Position numbers and translations under genes: made by a program. A stretch of DNA of 64,000 nucleotides from Bilabrum cf. latius (taxonomy: Eukaryota > Bigyra: Bicosoecida > Bigyra > Bicosoecida), in the NCBI GenBank assembly GCA_965178125.1, contig OZ237756.1, positions 310,001 to 374,000 of the forward strand. Direction: 5' to 3'. Of this stretch, positions 1-13,093 are shown one piece after another. The notes under the pieces were generated by a model. It worked only from the letters and a program-made list of their open reading frames with translations. It was not told where the DNA came from and made no database searches. How positions within the stretch are numbered: the stretch's first letter is position 1; every line of letters begins with the position of its first letter.

Positions 1-2964
1 CCGATGCTGCAATCAGGGCCAACTGGGCTGTTCCAGCACCTTGGAGATCTGACCGAGATACAACTGACCCTTGGAGCTGATTTTGCTGTCGAGAACGGGA
101 CTTGCGGATTCTTTGATGGTCTCGATCTCCTCGCTTCGCTGTCTATCGAGGCCCCAGGCGCCTACCGCATCTTTGGCAAAACCCAAGACCTGGCTCTCGA
201 TGGATTCCGTGACTGTGCATTTGCAAGCACACTGCGGTCGTTGGATCTGCAAGGCCTGGATCTGCGTCGGTCTGCATGGACCGAAGCAACGTTCGCTGGG
301 TTTTCTGAACTTGCTGCTCTCCGCGTTGTGGGATCCTCTGGTGATCAATCGTTTGATCTTGTTGACGGTGCTCTCTCGCCTCTTGTTAATGTGCAAACCG
401 TAGACTTGAGTGGCAATGGTTTTACATATCTGGCCCAGCTGTCCTTTGCTGCCAACGATGCCATGGAGCATCTGAATTTGTAGAACAACCCGATCGAGAC
501 TTCGCACGCCCAGGCATTTGCCAACCTGTTCAAGCTACAGGGAGTCAATATCTCCGAGAGTGTGGGAGCGCAGTGCAATCCCGGCACCTACAAAGCACCG
601 GTGGAGATACTCGGCAGTGCAACGACCGAAATCATGTGCGTGAAGTGCCCTGCAGGTACCTACTGCGAGGATGGCTTGCGGATGAGCGATTGTCCCAAAG
701 GCACCTACAGCGAAGCCGTGCTGGCCGCTTCGTCATCAACGTGCCTGCAGTGCCCCGATGGGACCACAACAGTCGGGACTGGAACGTCTACTGCGCTTGA
801 CTGCATTGCAGTGGTGGTCTCTTGCCCTGGTGGGATGGCAGGGCAGAACTGCGAGCCATGCTTGCCGGGCACGTCTTCTCCAGGCGGTAACGTGCAGTCC
901 TGCGAGACATGCAAGCCAGGGACTGCCTCTGTCTCCAAGCTTGGATCAATTGCGTGCTCTGAGTGTCCGTCAGGCACGTACATGCCAAGTCTTGGTGCTG
1001 CCCTCACATCCAGCTGCATTCGATGCGGGGCCGGCCTGCGCAGTGACAGTGGCTCGGCATTGTGCTCGGGGTGCCCAGGAGATGCCATTCTCGATTCAAG
1101 CACCAACGAGTGCGTTAATCATCCGCCAACATGCAGCGATCCTGGCACCATGTGCCTGCCCGGTGTGCCTGAGCCTGTGCCTGCTCTGGCTGTGATCCAG
1201 GAATCCTTGGCAGGTGTCCCCTTGCCCGGGAATGATGAAGATGCATTCGCCAGTGCTACCACCAGCAGCTACAGCTCGGGTGGATCCAGCAGGCGACTGA
1301 GAATGAATCCACAATCGGTTGTTGACCCCAAGGTCGTGGCAGCGCTCAGAGCGGGTGGGTTGGCTGCACGGCGCCTGCAAGAGCCGATGCAGAACGACTA
1401 GTCCAGTGGGGCAGAGGAGGCACCTGCAGATGAACCGGAGCCGGCCAGCGATGGAGGCACCGATGATGAGGATGGATCCGATGTCGACATTATCGCATGG
1501 ATTGTGACGACGTGCGTGCTCTGCGTGCTACTGCTCCTGTTGCTGGTTCCTGCAGCTCGACCAACGATGCATACGGGACTGCGCATGATCGACAGCATGG
1601 CGCAGGCGCACAAGCCCGTCGAGTATGCCGCTGTCAGGAGGATCACCACGGCAATGGGTGGATGGTTCACCGTCATGGCCGTGCTGGTGGCACTGACATC
1701 GTCCACTACCCTTGTACTCGATTTCGCCTATCGCAACTCCATCACCACGGATGGGCTGCAGGTGGCCACGGCGGGGGCCTCCGGTGCTGTCCGAGCTGCA
1801 TCGGCGAGAAGCAATGTGGTGCTGGATGCCGTGCTGTCTCCGACCTCCCTGGTGGCCTGCAGTGAGTCGTACCTTCTCACCGTGAGCTCTGGCCGCGCGT
1901 CGCTGTCTGCAGAGCAACTGCCAAGGGATGCCCCAGCGCATTCGATGCTGCAGCTGGCAGCCACTGCCACCGTGCAGGAACTACCATCGGATGGTCAGGA
2001 CCTAGATCGGCCCCTGTGCTGGCTTCGAGCCACGTGTGACGACTGCGGCCTGAGTGCTGTCACTGTGCTTGACCTCGACACCCACTGGGCTGTGCAGGCG
2101 ATCGGCTGGCGGCTGGCCACGCAAGACGCGGAAGGCCGCTGGTCCAGTGTGAGCGGCACTGCAGTGTCTCCATCAGCTGACCCACTCACTTCGAACACCA
2201 CAGTGCACCTGCAAGAGATGCTGGATGCTCGATCCGAGCAGGTGGCGTTCGTAGGTCACGTGCTGGATGACACGAGGGCTGGAAGCGCCAGGAGCGTGGA
2301 GGGGTTCAGGGTGCAAGACCTGCGCAGCGGAGCAACATCGACTCGATCTGTCGATGCCATCAACCCAGCCACCACAGTGACGAGGCTCAGCATTCAGGTG
2401 TCGCAAGCGGGAGTGTTTGCCACGACAAACATCACGCCAGCCTACACCTTGGCTCAGGTGGCTTCATCGATCGTGGGTCTCACTGTGGGTATCCTTGGCG
2501 GGTTCAAAGCTGTTTTCGCCATGTTTGAGAAGGTGCTTGGCCCAAAGGTGGAGTGGCTGTGTGGACGAACCGGACTGGTGGACACCGAGGAGGAGGCCAT
2601 GGAGCACCGCCGACAAGCTTCTGGCCCATTACCGGGACCAAAGAGCTCCGGCCAGGGAAGCGGCAAGATGTCTGCTGCTCCTGGCAACGCTAAGCCCATG
2701 CCAGCAGGTGTGTCTGCCCTGTAGGGACAGTCTCCCATGTGGTCTAGCCGTGGCCCAAAGGGTGAAGTTCTACAGAACAACACGATCGGCGGGCAGAGCG
2801 TCCGAGATGCAGACCGGGGATCTCAACCAGTAGAACTTGGCCGTGCCAAGACCATGACGGATATCAATGGTATGAAAGCCTCCAAGCCTACACAGAAGGC
2901 TCATGGAGTCGCCAAGCCCCTTGAGACGGGCAGCGAGTCACCTTCTGGCGGCGAACCGACGTGA
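1..2964 (+). CDS. LRR and cysteine-rich multi-pass membrane protein, 5' truncated
   Basis: One open frame runs from the window edge to TGA at 2962 if TAG at 481, 1399 and 2722 is read as Gln. The TAG at 481 sits in the LRR core LNL-Q-NNP, where Gln suits the repeat. Codons 1-185 are leucine-rich repeats. Codons about 188-360 are Cys-rich with recurring CPxGTY/CxxC units of the GCC2/GCC3 or ephrin-receptor-like type. Hydrophobic segments lie near codons 496-518, 553-575 and 817-842; a roughly 240-residue domain separates the last two and a polar tail follows. This looks like a surface receptor or adhesion protein. The true start lies outside the window and no ligand or function can be assigned. 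The long continuous frame argues against a pseudogene. Confidence 0.8.
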
Positions 2965-4121
2965 GCCAAGCAGGCAGCCTACCGACGGAAACAGAGCTCC
3001 GGCTAGCGGATGGATCGCGAAGCGAGGTGACTGGATCTGTGGACCGGGACGCAGGGGCAGTGTAAATCGCCCCCCACAATCCAAGAACCATCGCTGCTTT
3101 GCAGGGGGCTGTGGGATTGCGCCTCGTTGTGATGCAGTGGGTGTGTCAACGCGTTTTACCAGCACCGACGAGCCAAGAGTTTGTCGGGAATGAGTGCTGG
3201 TTAGGGGGATGTGTTTTGTTTATTGAAGGCCCACTACTTCTAGACCACAAAGTCTCATCATGTTTGCCATGGATCCCTCACAGGTCGCAGGTCCCCCTCT
3301 CGTTCTACTCTACCTCCTGTCCGCCTGCGCCCGCCTCGTCTTCCGGCTCAGCTCTGACCCCCGTCGCTTCTATCTTGATCCCCAAGTACATATGACACAT
3401 ATAACGGTATCCGCTTGGCAATCGCTCTCGCACTTGGAACTAATTGATAATCTCGTGGCCTTGCTCAATGAGGCTCGCGAGGGCTTTGGCATAGTGTTTC
3501 CCCTTCTTTGTCGCGCCGTTGCGCATGTTCATGGTTGAGCTGGTCTATTTGCGGTCCACTGACTGTGAAATTAAACAGTTTACTCGTTTTAATGTCTCGC
3601 GGCGGACCTTGAAGGTCCGACCTTCTCGTCGCAGTTCCGGGTTGGCTGTAAGGCGGCAGGCACTTGCCCGGGGTGTCTTGACTGCGGCGAGGCATGCATG
3701 CGTCACGCCACGCGAAACAAAACGGACTCATTCCATGACTGGAATGATTTCGGACCGAGTCTTATGTCACTCAGTGAGGCATCCTGAAAGCAGTACGCAT
3801 GGTTTGAATGCCCGTGACCGGTGGCGCTGGGCAGCTCGAACAGAACTACGCAGCCATTCGAGTAGTGTGCGCGCGCTTTCGGAACAGGATTTACAGATAG
3901 AAACAAAAAGTCACATAGAATGCGCTAGGGTCAAGTCAAGTACAGTGCAAAGGCGGCGGCGCGAACGCGCGCTCACCTACCGAGCTGACGGCACCCCCAT
4001 GCGCCAAAACGCAGGGCCTCCCCAATGCAGCAGGAAGCCACCTCGCGGCCGGGCATCGCCTGCAGACAATGCAGGCCAGGCCAAGCCACAGCGTGGTTCA
4101 TCCATCCACGGCATCAACGGC
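2965..4121. other. Intergenic stretch, nothing recognised
   Basis: These 1157 bases separate two convergent genes. The plus-strand open frames here (for example 3260-3538 and 3519-4346) have no recognisable domain, and the second runs into the sedolisin last exon. No tRNA, repeat or transposon was recognised. Confidence 0.5.
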
Positions 4122-6666
4122 TCAGAGCACCATGGCCATGCCCTTGACGAACTCGGCGTAGTTGATGGAGCCGAGCCCGGTGGCGGCGTCCCAGCCCTTG
4201 GAGGCCTTGAAGCCGGTGCAGGGGCCCGAGGGGCCAGTACAAGTCTGCTCGGTGCAGGCGTTGGATCCAGTCACAACATCTGCGGTCCAAAAAGGAATAA
4301 AAAATACCGATTTATTAAAAAAAGGGTCGAGTGGCTGTTGAGGTAGAAGCAAAACGCAGCCAACAAAGCATGCAACCACGGGAAAATTATCCGCAAACAC
4401 GCATACATCGCCAGCCATAGTGTGAGATAGAGAAGGGGCAGCTGGAGATGGCCGTGGGCGAGGGATGGCACATCCTCAGGCACCGACCCGAATAGGGACA
4501 GCAACAAGCTGCTCCCAACACGACAGACAGGCGAAAGCAACAATGAAACGTATTTCCCTCACCGTTGAAAGCCTTGGGGTTGGCCTCGAACACCTTGTAG
4601 ATGGTGGGGTTGGCGAATCCGAGCTTGGCCTTGCCCTGGCGCACGAGCTCGGCGTTGATGAGGGACAGGATGCCGGCGTTCACGGGGCAGGAAGCGGAGG
4701 TGCCGTCCACGGCGACCACCTGTCCGTTGAGCTCGATGTAGTACTGGTGGCCCAGCGCGGCGATGTCGGGGAACCCGCGGCCAGAGGCGTTGAAGGCGCC
4801 GGCGGGGGGCAGGTTGGAAGACTCCTGGAGGTACTCGCTGACCACCTTGTCCTGGTACTGCATGCGGGGGGTGTACGCGGAGAAGCCGCCGCCCGAGGTG
4901 ATGAGGGCGCCGGTGGACTTGGAGCACACGGTCTCGGTGCCAGCGCCGAGGCACTGGATCTGGTTGCACACGGGGGCCTTGAAGCCTGACTGCACCTGCC
5001 CGTCGGGGACCATGGTGGCGCCCACGGCGGTCAGGTAGGGGGAGGCGGCGGGGAAGGCGGGGTGCGTCTGGGTGGTGGCGCAGCCGCCGTCAGTGCGGCC
5101 GTGGGCGCCCGAATCGCCGGTGGCCACGGTGTGGGTGATGCCCATGGCGCCGACCTTGGCGAAGTTGGCGTTGACGGCAGACACGAAGGCCTCGGAGCCG
5201 CCGGACGCGCAGGGCTTGCTGGAGGGAGAGATCTGGCACTGGTCGGTCTCGGACCAGCCGTAGCTCATGCTGTTGACTGCGAGGGCGACGTGGAGTGGAA
5301 GTGGAAGTGAGCGCAATGAAAGGGAGATAGATGCGAGCGATGCCAAGAGGTGGGGGGGGGGCAGGCAGGAAGGCAGGCAGGAATATCGCTACAGTGCTTG
5401 CCATCCGCAAACTCCACACGAATCTCTCTATCTATTCTCTCTCTTTCTCACCGTCGGGGATGTCGGCGGCCTGCTTGGACACGAGGGTCTCGGTGTAGGC
5501 GAACATCCACTGGGTCTCGGTCCAGTACCAGTTGGTGTTGCCCTGGCCCACTGCGCCCAGGAAGGACACGTCAAGCACGGACTCGGCGAAGTCCTGCTTC
5601 TCGAAGGGACCCACGGTCTTGGCGATGGTGATGGGCTGCACGGCGCAGTTGGTGGTGAACGTGTCGATGTCCTGCTGCACGAAGGCGGGCACGCCCTGGA
5701 ACTCGATGGCGGCCTGCACCACCTTGGCGTCTCCCTTGGCAGAGTCCAGGTTGTAGAACTTGGACAGCGTCTCGGGGACCACGTACAGGCTGGGGTTGCC
5801 GGCCTGTGCGTCCTCCTCCGAGAGGGCGCGGACCTGGCCGTAGCGGGCCAGGGCCTGGGGGGTGAGCCCGGCGATGAAAGAGACGTGCTCCTCCATGCCC
5901 TCGGGGAAGGTCGTGTCCTCCACGATGCGGTGCACGCGGTCGCCGGTCACGGAGTTCTCGAACTCGTGGAACTTGGTCTGCAGGGCGGCACCCACGGCCT
6001 GGGTGGTGCCGCGGCAGCGCAGGGACGAGGGCATGTCCTTGCACGCCACGCCGTGCTGGTTCATCCAGCGGCGGGCGGCGGCCCTAGACTCCTCGCGGGG
6101 GGCGGTGATGCGGTTCACCTCATCGTTGGACAGGTACTGGCCGCGGCGGGCCGAGCTGCGCGCAGGTGAGACGAGCACAATGGCATAGCGAGTCCAGGAA
6201 CGATGGACGGGAGATGTGCAAGGTGCGATCATAATTCAACGGCCTTGGAAGGAGCAAAACCGTAGGAAAACGCATAATGTCTTCAAGTTGAGCTCTTGGC
6301 TGCGGCTTGCAACGCGATCTTGTTGCCTTCTGTGCCACTGTGTGGAAGGGCGCAGGCTGCATGATCGCGATCCAAGCACCGCCATCACGTCTGCTAGCCC
6401 TCGCGGCAGGCGTTCCCCTGGCACCAATGTGCGCGCAACACATACATAAAGTCTTTATGATTGGCCGCATAGGAACACGGGTCTCACCCAGGGGTCGAGA
6501 CGGCAACGAGCACGTCGTCGATGATGTGCTGGTTCTGCTGGGGCAGAGCCACGCTGAAGTCCACGACCTCAGAGCCGGTGGAGGTGCCGCGGAGCATCCA
6601 GGTGGATGCGGGCATTGCTGAAGCAGCAGCTGCTGCGAGAGCGATGGTAGCGGCCACGGTACGCAT
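4122..6666 (-). CDS. Secreted TPP1-like sedolisin (S53 serine-carboxyl peptidase)
   Basis: Four exons: 6666-6488, 6155-5452, 5276-4563 and 4279-4122. All donors are GTGAG or GTGAGN, acceptors are CAG, and the junction phases are consistent. The product is 584 residues. The start at 6666 gives a typical signal peptide (MRTVAATIALAAAAASA); an in-frame upstream Met at 6702 would spoil it. Exon 2 carries the pro-kumamolisin activation domain. Exon 3 carries the oxyanion Asp in GDSGAHG, the SGGGFS motif and the nucleophile Ser in DGTSASCP. Exon 4 ends with the GWDAATGLGSIN calcium-site region. The Glu-xxx-Asp pair expected in the region that aligns with human TPP1 ExxxD is not visible (WTETQWM instead), so activity is uncertain. 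By family it would be a lysosomal or digestive-vacuole tripeptidyl peptidase. Confidence 0.88.
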
Positions 6667-6866
6667 GGCTTGCAGGAGATAAGATAGTGCGAAGGATCGC
6701 ACGGACGCCGCGATAGTATGAATTTGTGAAACGACACGTTACCCATTTCGGAGCGACAAAAATGGAAAGATTGTCACAGGAAATGAATTGGTGCAACGGC
6801 TCGAATGAAATGGTATTCTTCTTGAAAAATGCGCTCACGGTACTGCCATCAACGAAATGATTTATA

Positions 6867-9800
6867 TCACACCCCTGCTGCGAACTGTCCCCGCCCGGCG
6901 GAGGATGGCTGCCCCACGTCCTCCTCCTCGTCCTCCTCGTGGCTCGCCTCGGTCCCTCTGCTCCTCGCAGCCGCAGTCCTGGATCGAGAGGCAGCATCAC
7001 CCGAGGAAAAAGCATCGCCAGCGTCAGACGATCCAGCCCCTGGCCCTCTCTTGCCTCCCCTCAACGCGTCACCAGATCCCCTGATGCTGGACCCCTTCCC
7101 CTGCACCATGGCCTCCACCTCCCGCATCACAGCGTCCACGTCGTCCCCGTCACCACCGGGCGCAGGACCCCCTCGGCCCCCCATCACGGGGGGGGAAGCA
7201 CCCCTGGATCCGCTGCGGGATGTAGCCCCACTCAGCACCTGAATGTGCACGTAACTATCGTCCCGCCCCGGATCCGCCGCCCTGGGAATGGAGTTGGCTC
7301 GCACGAGCACCGGGGTGCTGCTGCCACCCTCTCGAGCTCCAGCACCAGCGCCAGGCCCAGGTCCAGCTCCGGATCCCTCTCTCTGTTCCTCACGGAGGGC
7401 CGACTGCACCTCCTCGAGCAACCCGGAGCCGGAAAGATCCTCCTCCTCCGCCTCGCCGTCCTCGTCCGTCCCGTCGCTCTCCAGATCCAGCCCGACCCCC
7501 CTACGGTGTTGTTCCCTGGCATGCGCCCTAGCTTCGGCGGCCATGCGGCCTCGTTCCAGGGCGCTGAACGAGGGACCCGAGGGACCCTTCCCGTTCTCAG
7601 CCTTGCTGTGGCGGCGTTGTTCCTCGTCCTCGTCCTGCTGCTTCTGTGTGGTCTGTTGTTCCCTGACTCGGTGCATTACCTTAAGGCGGGCGGCCTCCCG
7701 CGGATCAGACTCGCTCGTCACACCACCGCTGGCCTCGCTCGCCGCGCCGTCCGAGGCCCCGTCCCCTGCGGCCGCACGCTGCCGGAGCCGTCCCTCAAGC
7801 TGCATCGCACTGCGCATCGCCTCCGTAGCGCGGCGCCGAACGGTGCCCGGGCTGTCCCCCGAGCCGCCGTTCGGCGCGGCGCCCGAGGTTCCGCTGGGCG
7901 CCACCGCCGGGGAGGCATCCGCTGCGGCTGGCTGCGCGGCTGAAGTGTCTAGTCGGGAGGGGGGGTCCGCGCGCCGGGAGCGGGGGGGCGCCGCGGCCGA
8001 TGCACTGCCGTGCGATGCACCCCGCTGGTCCGGCTTGGATGCCCGCGCCGCTGCGGCCTGCTTTGCCCTCGTCGAATCCGATCCTGCCCCCGCTGCCCCT
8101 GCAGCCCGGCTGTTCATCTCCTTGAGGGCCTTGGCGACCCGGCGCCGCGCAGCCCTGGCGCGGTCATCATGTTCCGCAACCCGTCGGCGGAGCGCCTCCA
8201 GCTTGGCGGCCCGCGCGGCGCCTCGGGCCGCGGCGCCGGACCGCAGCCGGGCCCTAAGTTCCGCATGGCGCCGCGCACCCTCGTCCAGCTCTGGAGCCTC
8301 CTGCTGGCCCGCCTTGGTGCCGCGCTTCCCTGCGGAACCGGACCGCGAGCGGCGCCGCGCGCCGCCCTGGGACTGGGCCGCCGCCGCCGCGCCTCTCTCC
8401 TTCTGCTTGGCCTGTTCCCTGGCCTGCTCCTTTTGCCACCACCTGTCCAGCGCGCCCCCCGCCTCCCCTTTGCCCTCCCGGGCCGCCTAGCCCACCCCCT
8501 CGTCCTCGCGGGCCTCTCTGGAGAAACGGACCCGCCTGTCCATGTCGTAGGCCATGCGCTTGTACTGGTCCGACAGGGTCTCCCACGCCTGGGTGATCCG
8601 CTGGAAGGCGGTCGTTGCGCGGCGCCGCGACTCTGCGGAACCTTGGTGCTTGTCGGGGTGCCACTTGAGCACGGCTTTGCGGTACGATTTCTTGAGCTGC
8701 CCCGAGGCCGTTGCCCTGCCGACACCCAGCACCTGGTAGTGGCTCAGATCCCTCAGCTGCCTCGCGTCTAGTAGCCTTCTGGCCCACTGCCTGTCCGTGG
8801 GGTCCGTCTCGAGGAGCGACTCGAAGTCCTCGGCCGCCTCCGAGAAGGCGAAGAGGGCCATGTGGCACTCGGCCCGCTGGGCGAGGGCGTTTCGATAGGA
8901 GGGGTCCTGCTTCAGCGCGCTGCCGCAGTCCTCCACGGCGCTCACGTGCCGGCCCATCCTGTAAGCTGCCCTGGCCCTGTTGTAGTGGAGCGTGGCCATG
9001 TCGCGGTGCGTGGCGGGCTGGGGCGCTTTGGGGGCTAGCCTGAGGGCATCGCCGTACGCGTCCATGGCCGCGGCATAGTCTTTCAGGTTGTACAGCCGGT
9101 TCGCGCGGACGCTCGCGTTCCAGAACAGCACGCCATCGTCGCCCAGCATCTTGCCTGCAGCCGTGCTCTTCCCCCCTCCATCGCCGCTCGCTGCAGCACG
9201 TGCAGCTTCGGAGCTAGACCCTGTCCTTGGCGCGCCCCTGTCGAAGACGTCCGCCTCATTCGATGCTCCTTGTTGCTCATTGGTGGCAGAACCGGCGCTC
9301 GAAGAAGACAGCCACGCCGGTTCCAGTGAGCCCGCTCCTGCCCCTGCACCTGCAGCCGAGTCGGAAGCAGAGGAGGGGGCAGAGGATCCCGCCGTGGTTC
9401 CCTGAGCCGCCGAACTGCCTCCCACCATGAGGGCGGGGTCATCACCCAGCGCGGCCAGGCCCTCCGAAGCGCATTGCATTGCGGTGTGGCCGAAGCAGTC
9501 CGTGGCTCGCGGGTCGGACCCGTGCAGCAGCAGGTACCTCACGGCCTGGGGAGCGTCTGCTGCCGCGGCGTAGTGCAGCGGGCTCCTCCCAAGCACGTCT
9601 CGCACGTCGAGCGAGGGCTTGCCGTCGGGGCCGATGGGGCGGGGGGCTGATCCGGAGCCTGAAACCGGGTCCTCGGGGTGGGCGTGCCGGGGTACTAAGC
9701 ACAGCCAGGGGCCAGTGGACGGCGAGGGTGACGATGCACCCGAGCTGCCGCCATCCTTTTCCGGTTTGTCGTCACCGGCCTCCAGCCCCAGGGCCCGCGC

Positions 9801-12416
9801 GGCGCCGCGCTCAAGTTCCGCATCGTGCTGCAGGCTCACGCTGCCCCTCGGCGTCTGCTGCAGCAGCAGCCGCAGCAACGACTCGGAGCCGGAAGCGGCG
9901 GCGCAGTGCACGGGTGTGACGAGTCGCCCGTCGTGCCTCGACGGCGCGTGCGGGTCCGCCCCCGCTGCCAGGAGCTCCCTGACCGCCTCTGTGTTCCCCC
10001 AGCGACAGGCCCTCCTGAGGGCCTCTGTGAGTCGGTCACGGGGAGGCAGCAGGGACAGGAGACGGGACGCACTCGTCACATCCAGGCCGGGGTTGGCACC
10101 GAGCATCCTGGGCCTGTCACTGTTCCCTGATTCGGATGTGACGAGTGCCTTCAGCGCGGCCCTGTCCCTCTTGGCCTCTGCCGACTCGGCGGCCTGGTGT
10201 CCTGCAGTTGCCGCGGCCGCCGCGGTTGACGGTGAGCTGCTGGGCAGCGGTGGCGGGGCATACTCGTCACGCGGTGGCAGCGCAGCCATGGCTCGCAGTG
10301 CCTTGACGGCCTCTGCAGTGCGCTGCACCTTTGCCTCGAAGGAGGCCGCGTCGGCACCGAGCAACCTGTCGAGGTCGGGTGCATCGCCTTGCAGCGCAGC
10401 CGCGGTGGTAGAGGTGGACGCACCCAGCGCATCGACGTGTTCCCCATCGTCCGTGGAGTCACTTTCTGACCCCGCATCCTCTCCCTGGTCCAAGCCGCCG
10501 CCGCCGTCCCGTGCCCCCGCAGCCCCCTTGCCCTTGCCCTTGCCCTTGCCCGTGCCCTCGCCGTTGTCACCCATCAGAACGGCCATCGGGTCCTCGTGCG
10601 ATGGCGCCAGTGCCTCCGAGCTCACCTCGTGCAGCCCCTCCGCCCCCGCTCCGTTGTTCCCCGAGGCAGCCAGGCAGAGCGCGATCACCGCGCGCTCAAC
10701 AGACCCTGGGGATCGGGCGGGCCCGGTTTCCGATTCCGAGTCGCCGTGCTTGTCTCCAGCACCCTCGACTGCGCGCTTGCCGTCCCCCGGGGGCCTCCGC
10801 ACCCTCGCCCTCTGCGCACTTGTCACACCGAGAAGCTCGGCAGACCCCGCCTCCGGCCCGGCGGCGGCACGCCTCGCTGCTCCAAGTGCCCGCACCAGCC
10901 ACGCCATCTCACGAGCCGATGCGCGCACAACGAAGAGACCGTCCTCCGCTTCGGGTTGGGCTGGGGCACCACCGTGCGATGCACCCGCACCCTGCGATGA
11001 TCCGATCCCTGTGCTCCGCATGGCACGCACTGCCTGGGAGAGAGACTCCTTCAGAGCGCTCGATGAGCCTGCACTGCCGTGCGCTGCACCCGCCAGCTCC
11101 AGCATGTCCCTGCCGGTGCTCGCCCTGCTTGGATCGTCATCGACGCACAGGCCGGCCCCGGCCATCGCACTGCGGATCATCTGTTTCTCCGTGGCATCAC
11201 CCCCCGTACCAGAACGGTCATCACCATCATCACCATCACCACCGATGCTGCTGCTGCTGCTGTTCCCTGACGATCGAGCCAGCGCACTCACCAGTTCCGC
11301 AGAGGCAGGCGCGATGCGGATGCCCCTCGCGGCCTGGCCCGCCCCCTCCAGGAGCGAAGCGGTTGCAACCAGCTGGCGGCGGAGCACACGGTCCGCACGG
11401 CGGAGCCGGCGCCGCGCGCGAGCCAGCCTTGCGGAACCGGTTTCGTGCGCCTGCTCCAGCGCCGCCTCGGCCGCGTCGATCCTCTGCCTCAGCCTGGCTG
11501 CCTCCCTCCCCGTCTCCTTGGCACGATCGGCAGCGTCCTCCCCCTCCCTCCTCGCCGCCTGCAGCTGGTGCTCGAGGGCTCGCAGCCTGGACTCAAGAGA
11601 GGCCTCGTGCTCGGTTGCAACCGCCAGCAGCCGGGCGCGCAGGGTGGAGCCCAGGCCGCTCGCGATGGCCTGCGCGTTGCGGTCCGCGCCCATGCCCGAG
11701 CCCGTTCCCACTGCGATGCCCCCATCGTCATCGTCATCGTCATCGTCCTCCTCTCTCGTCTTGCGGGAGGGCGAAGAGCCCAGGCCGCGGGATGCACGCG
11801 TCCGAAGGCCCTCCATCGAACCTCTCCCGTTGGTATCGTGACCCGCCGCAGCAGCAGCGGCCCTCCCCGCCTCGTGCTCGGCCTGCTTGCGCGCCATGGC
11901 GTTGCTTGCCGCTCGCCTCACGGCCTCGGGGAGCCCACGCAGGTAGTCCGCAATGTGCTCCTCGTCGCTGCTTTCCGGATCAGACACTTCCTATCCTGTG
12001 GGGTCAATCGAATACGTGTAGGCTTCCCTGCGCTGCCCCGGGGGATGGTGACCGCGAGCGAACGATTGCCTCGTTTGGGACGCCGGCTTGGACGGAATGC
12101 CGCTCGCGGCTCCTGCGCCCGCTGCACTGCTTCTGAAGGCAGCTCCACTCAAGTGCGGGTCCGTCACGCCGCGCACATAGGCTTCGTAGGCCGCGCCGTC
12201 ATCGTTCGGCCGACCAGTTTCGCTAGCCGCGGCACCACCCGCGTATCCACCTCGCCCAACGTACGCATCGTGAGCGTGAACGGTAGGCTGTACCCCCGGG
12301 ACGTCGTTGAAACCCTCTTCTTCGTCGTAGCTGCGGGAATCGTCAGAATCGTCCGAGTAGTCCCCGCCCAATCCATCAGAGTGAGGGACGCCGCGCTCGT
12401 AGTAATAGGTTGCCAT
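6867..12416 (-). CDS. Giant ankyrin-TPR-J-domain protein (DnaJ co-chaperone type)
   Basis: Single 1849-codon frame from ATG 12416 to TGA 6867 when the two TAGs (11988 and 8487) are read as Gln. Under the standard code it would be three separate open frames. An acidic Ser/Asp N-terminus is followed by a coiled-coil-prone Ala/Glu/Arg region around residues 240-400, ankyrin-type repeats near residues 795-830 and 935-985, TPR motifs near 1095-1210, and a J domain near 1224-1292 with the HPD tripeptide (KWHPDKH). The remaining roughly 550 residues are low-complexity, charged and Ser/Gly/Ala-rich. TPR followed by a J domain is the DNAJC7/DNAJC3 arrangement, which stimulates Hsp70. The ankyrin part suggests extra partner binding. 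No intron was seen. Confidence 0.85.
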
Positions 12417-13093
12417 GCGGTCGTCTGTGAGGCCTTTGTGAGTACGAAACGGGCACTAATACACTATTTATTCAAACTGTAGCAACGGAGCTTCGCCTCG
12501 TCAGTGTTTGCAAGTGACCAGAGGCCGTCTTCAAACGGAAGCAAACACATTTTTTGTAGCAAACAGCACTGTACTTCTCGCAGTTGCCGAACGGTGGAAT
12601 CTGCCTCCATTTGACTCTTCAGGTGCCTGGGACTAGCTACTATACTTTATCAATCATTGTTCACTTGCTCTCATGCGAACTAGGCTTTGTGCAGGCTTCT
12701 AATCGCTCCGGTGGTGCGCTCTACACATAGATTCGGAGCGTTGAGAACCTTGTCAGCTGTGAGTAGATGCGTTGGCTCCGCAGGTAGCGCCTTGCTATTG
12801 TATCTACGATTGACTGCAGTGTGCCTGTCAGTTTGCGAAGCTGGCTTTGTGTATCACACAGTTGGCACCATGCTGCGACCCGATTCCGTTTGTCCACGAC
12901 TCTTCTCGCCCCATGCATACTTGAAGCAATTGTGGCTTGAGGTCGATCAATTTGAATATATAATTTCAGTTTTGATCATATCCGCAGGCTCAATAGCTGC
13001 CTGGTCAATTTTGGTTTAGTGCCAATCAGTCGCATTGGAGCAGCTGCGTGGTGATCGCAACACCTGCTCTGTGGCAAATCGCGCGGACCAGCA
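12417..13093. other. Divergent intergenic region, nothing recognised
   Basis: About 680 bases between the starts of two divergent genes, more AT-rich than the neighbouring coding DNA. It presumably holds both promoters. No motif or RNA gene was recognised. Confidence 0.5.

Noticed and set aside
3519-4346. 275-residue plus-strand ORF
   Set aside because: No domain, odd composition, and it overlaps the sedolisin last exon on the other strand.
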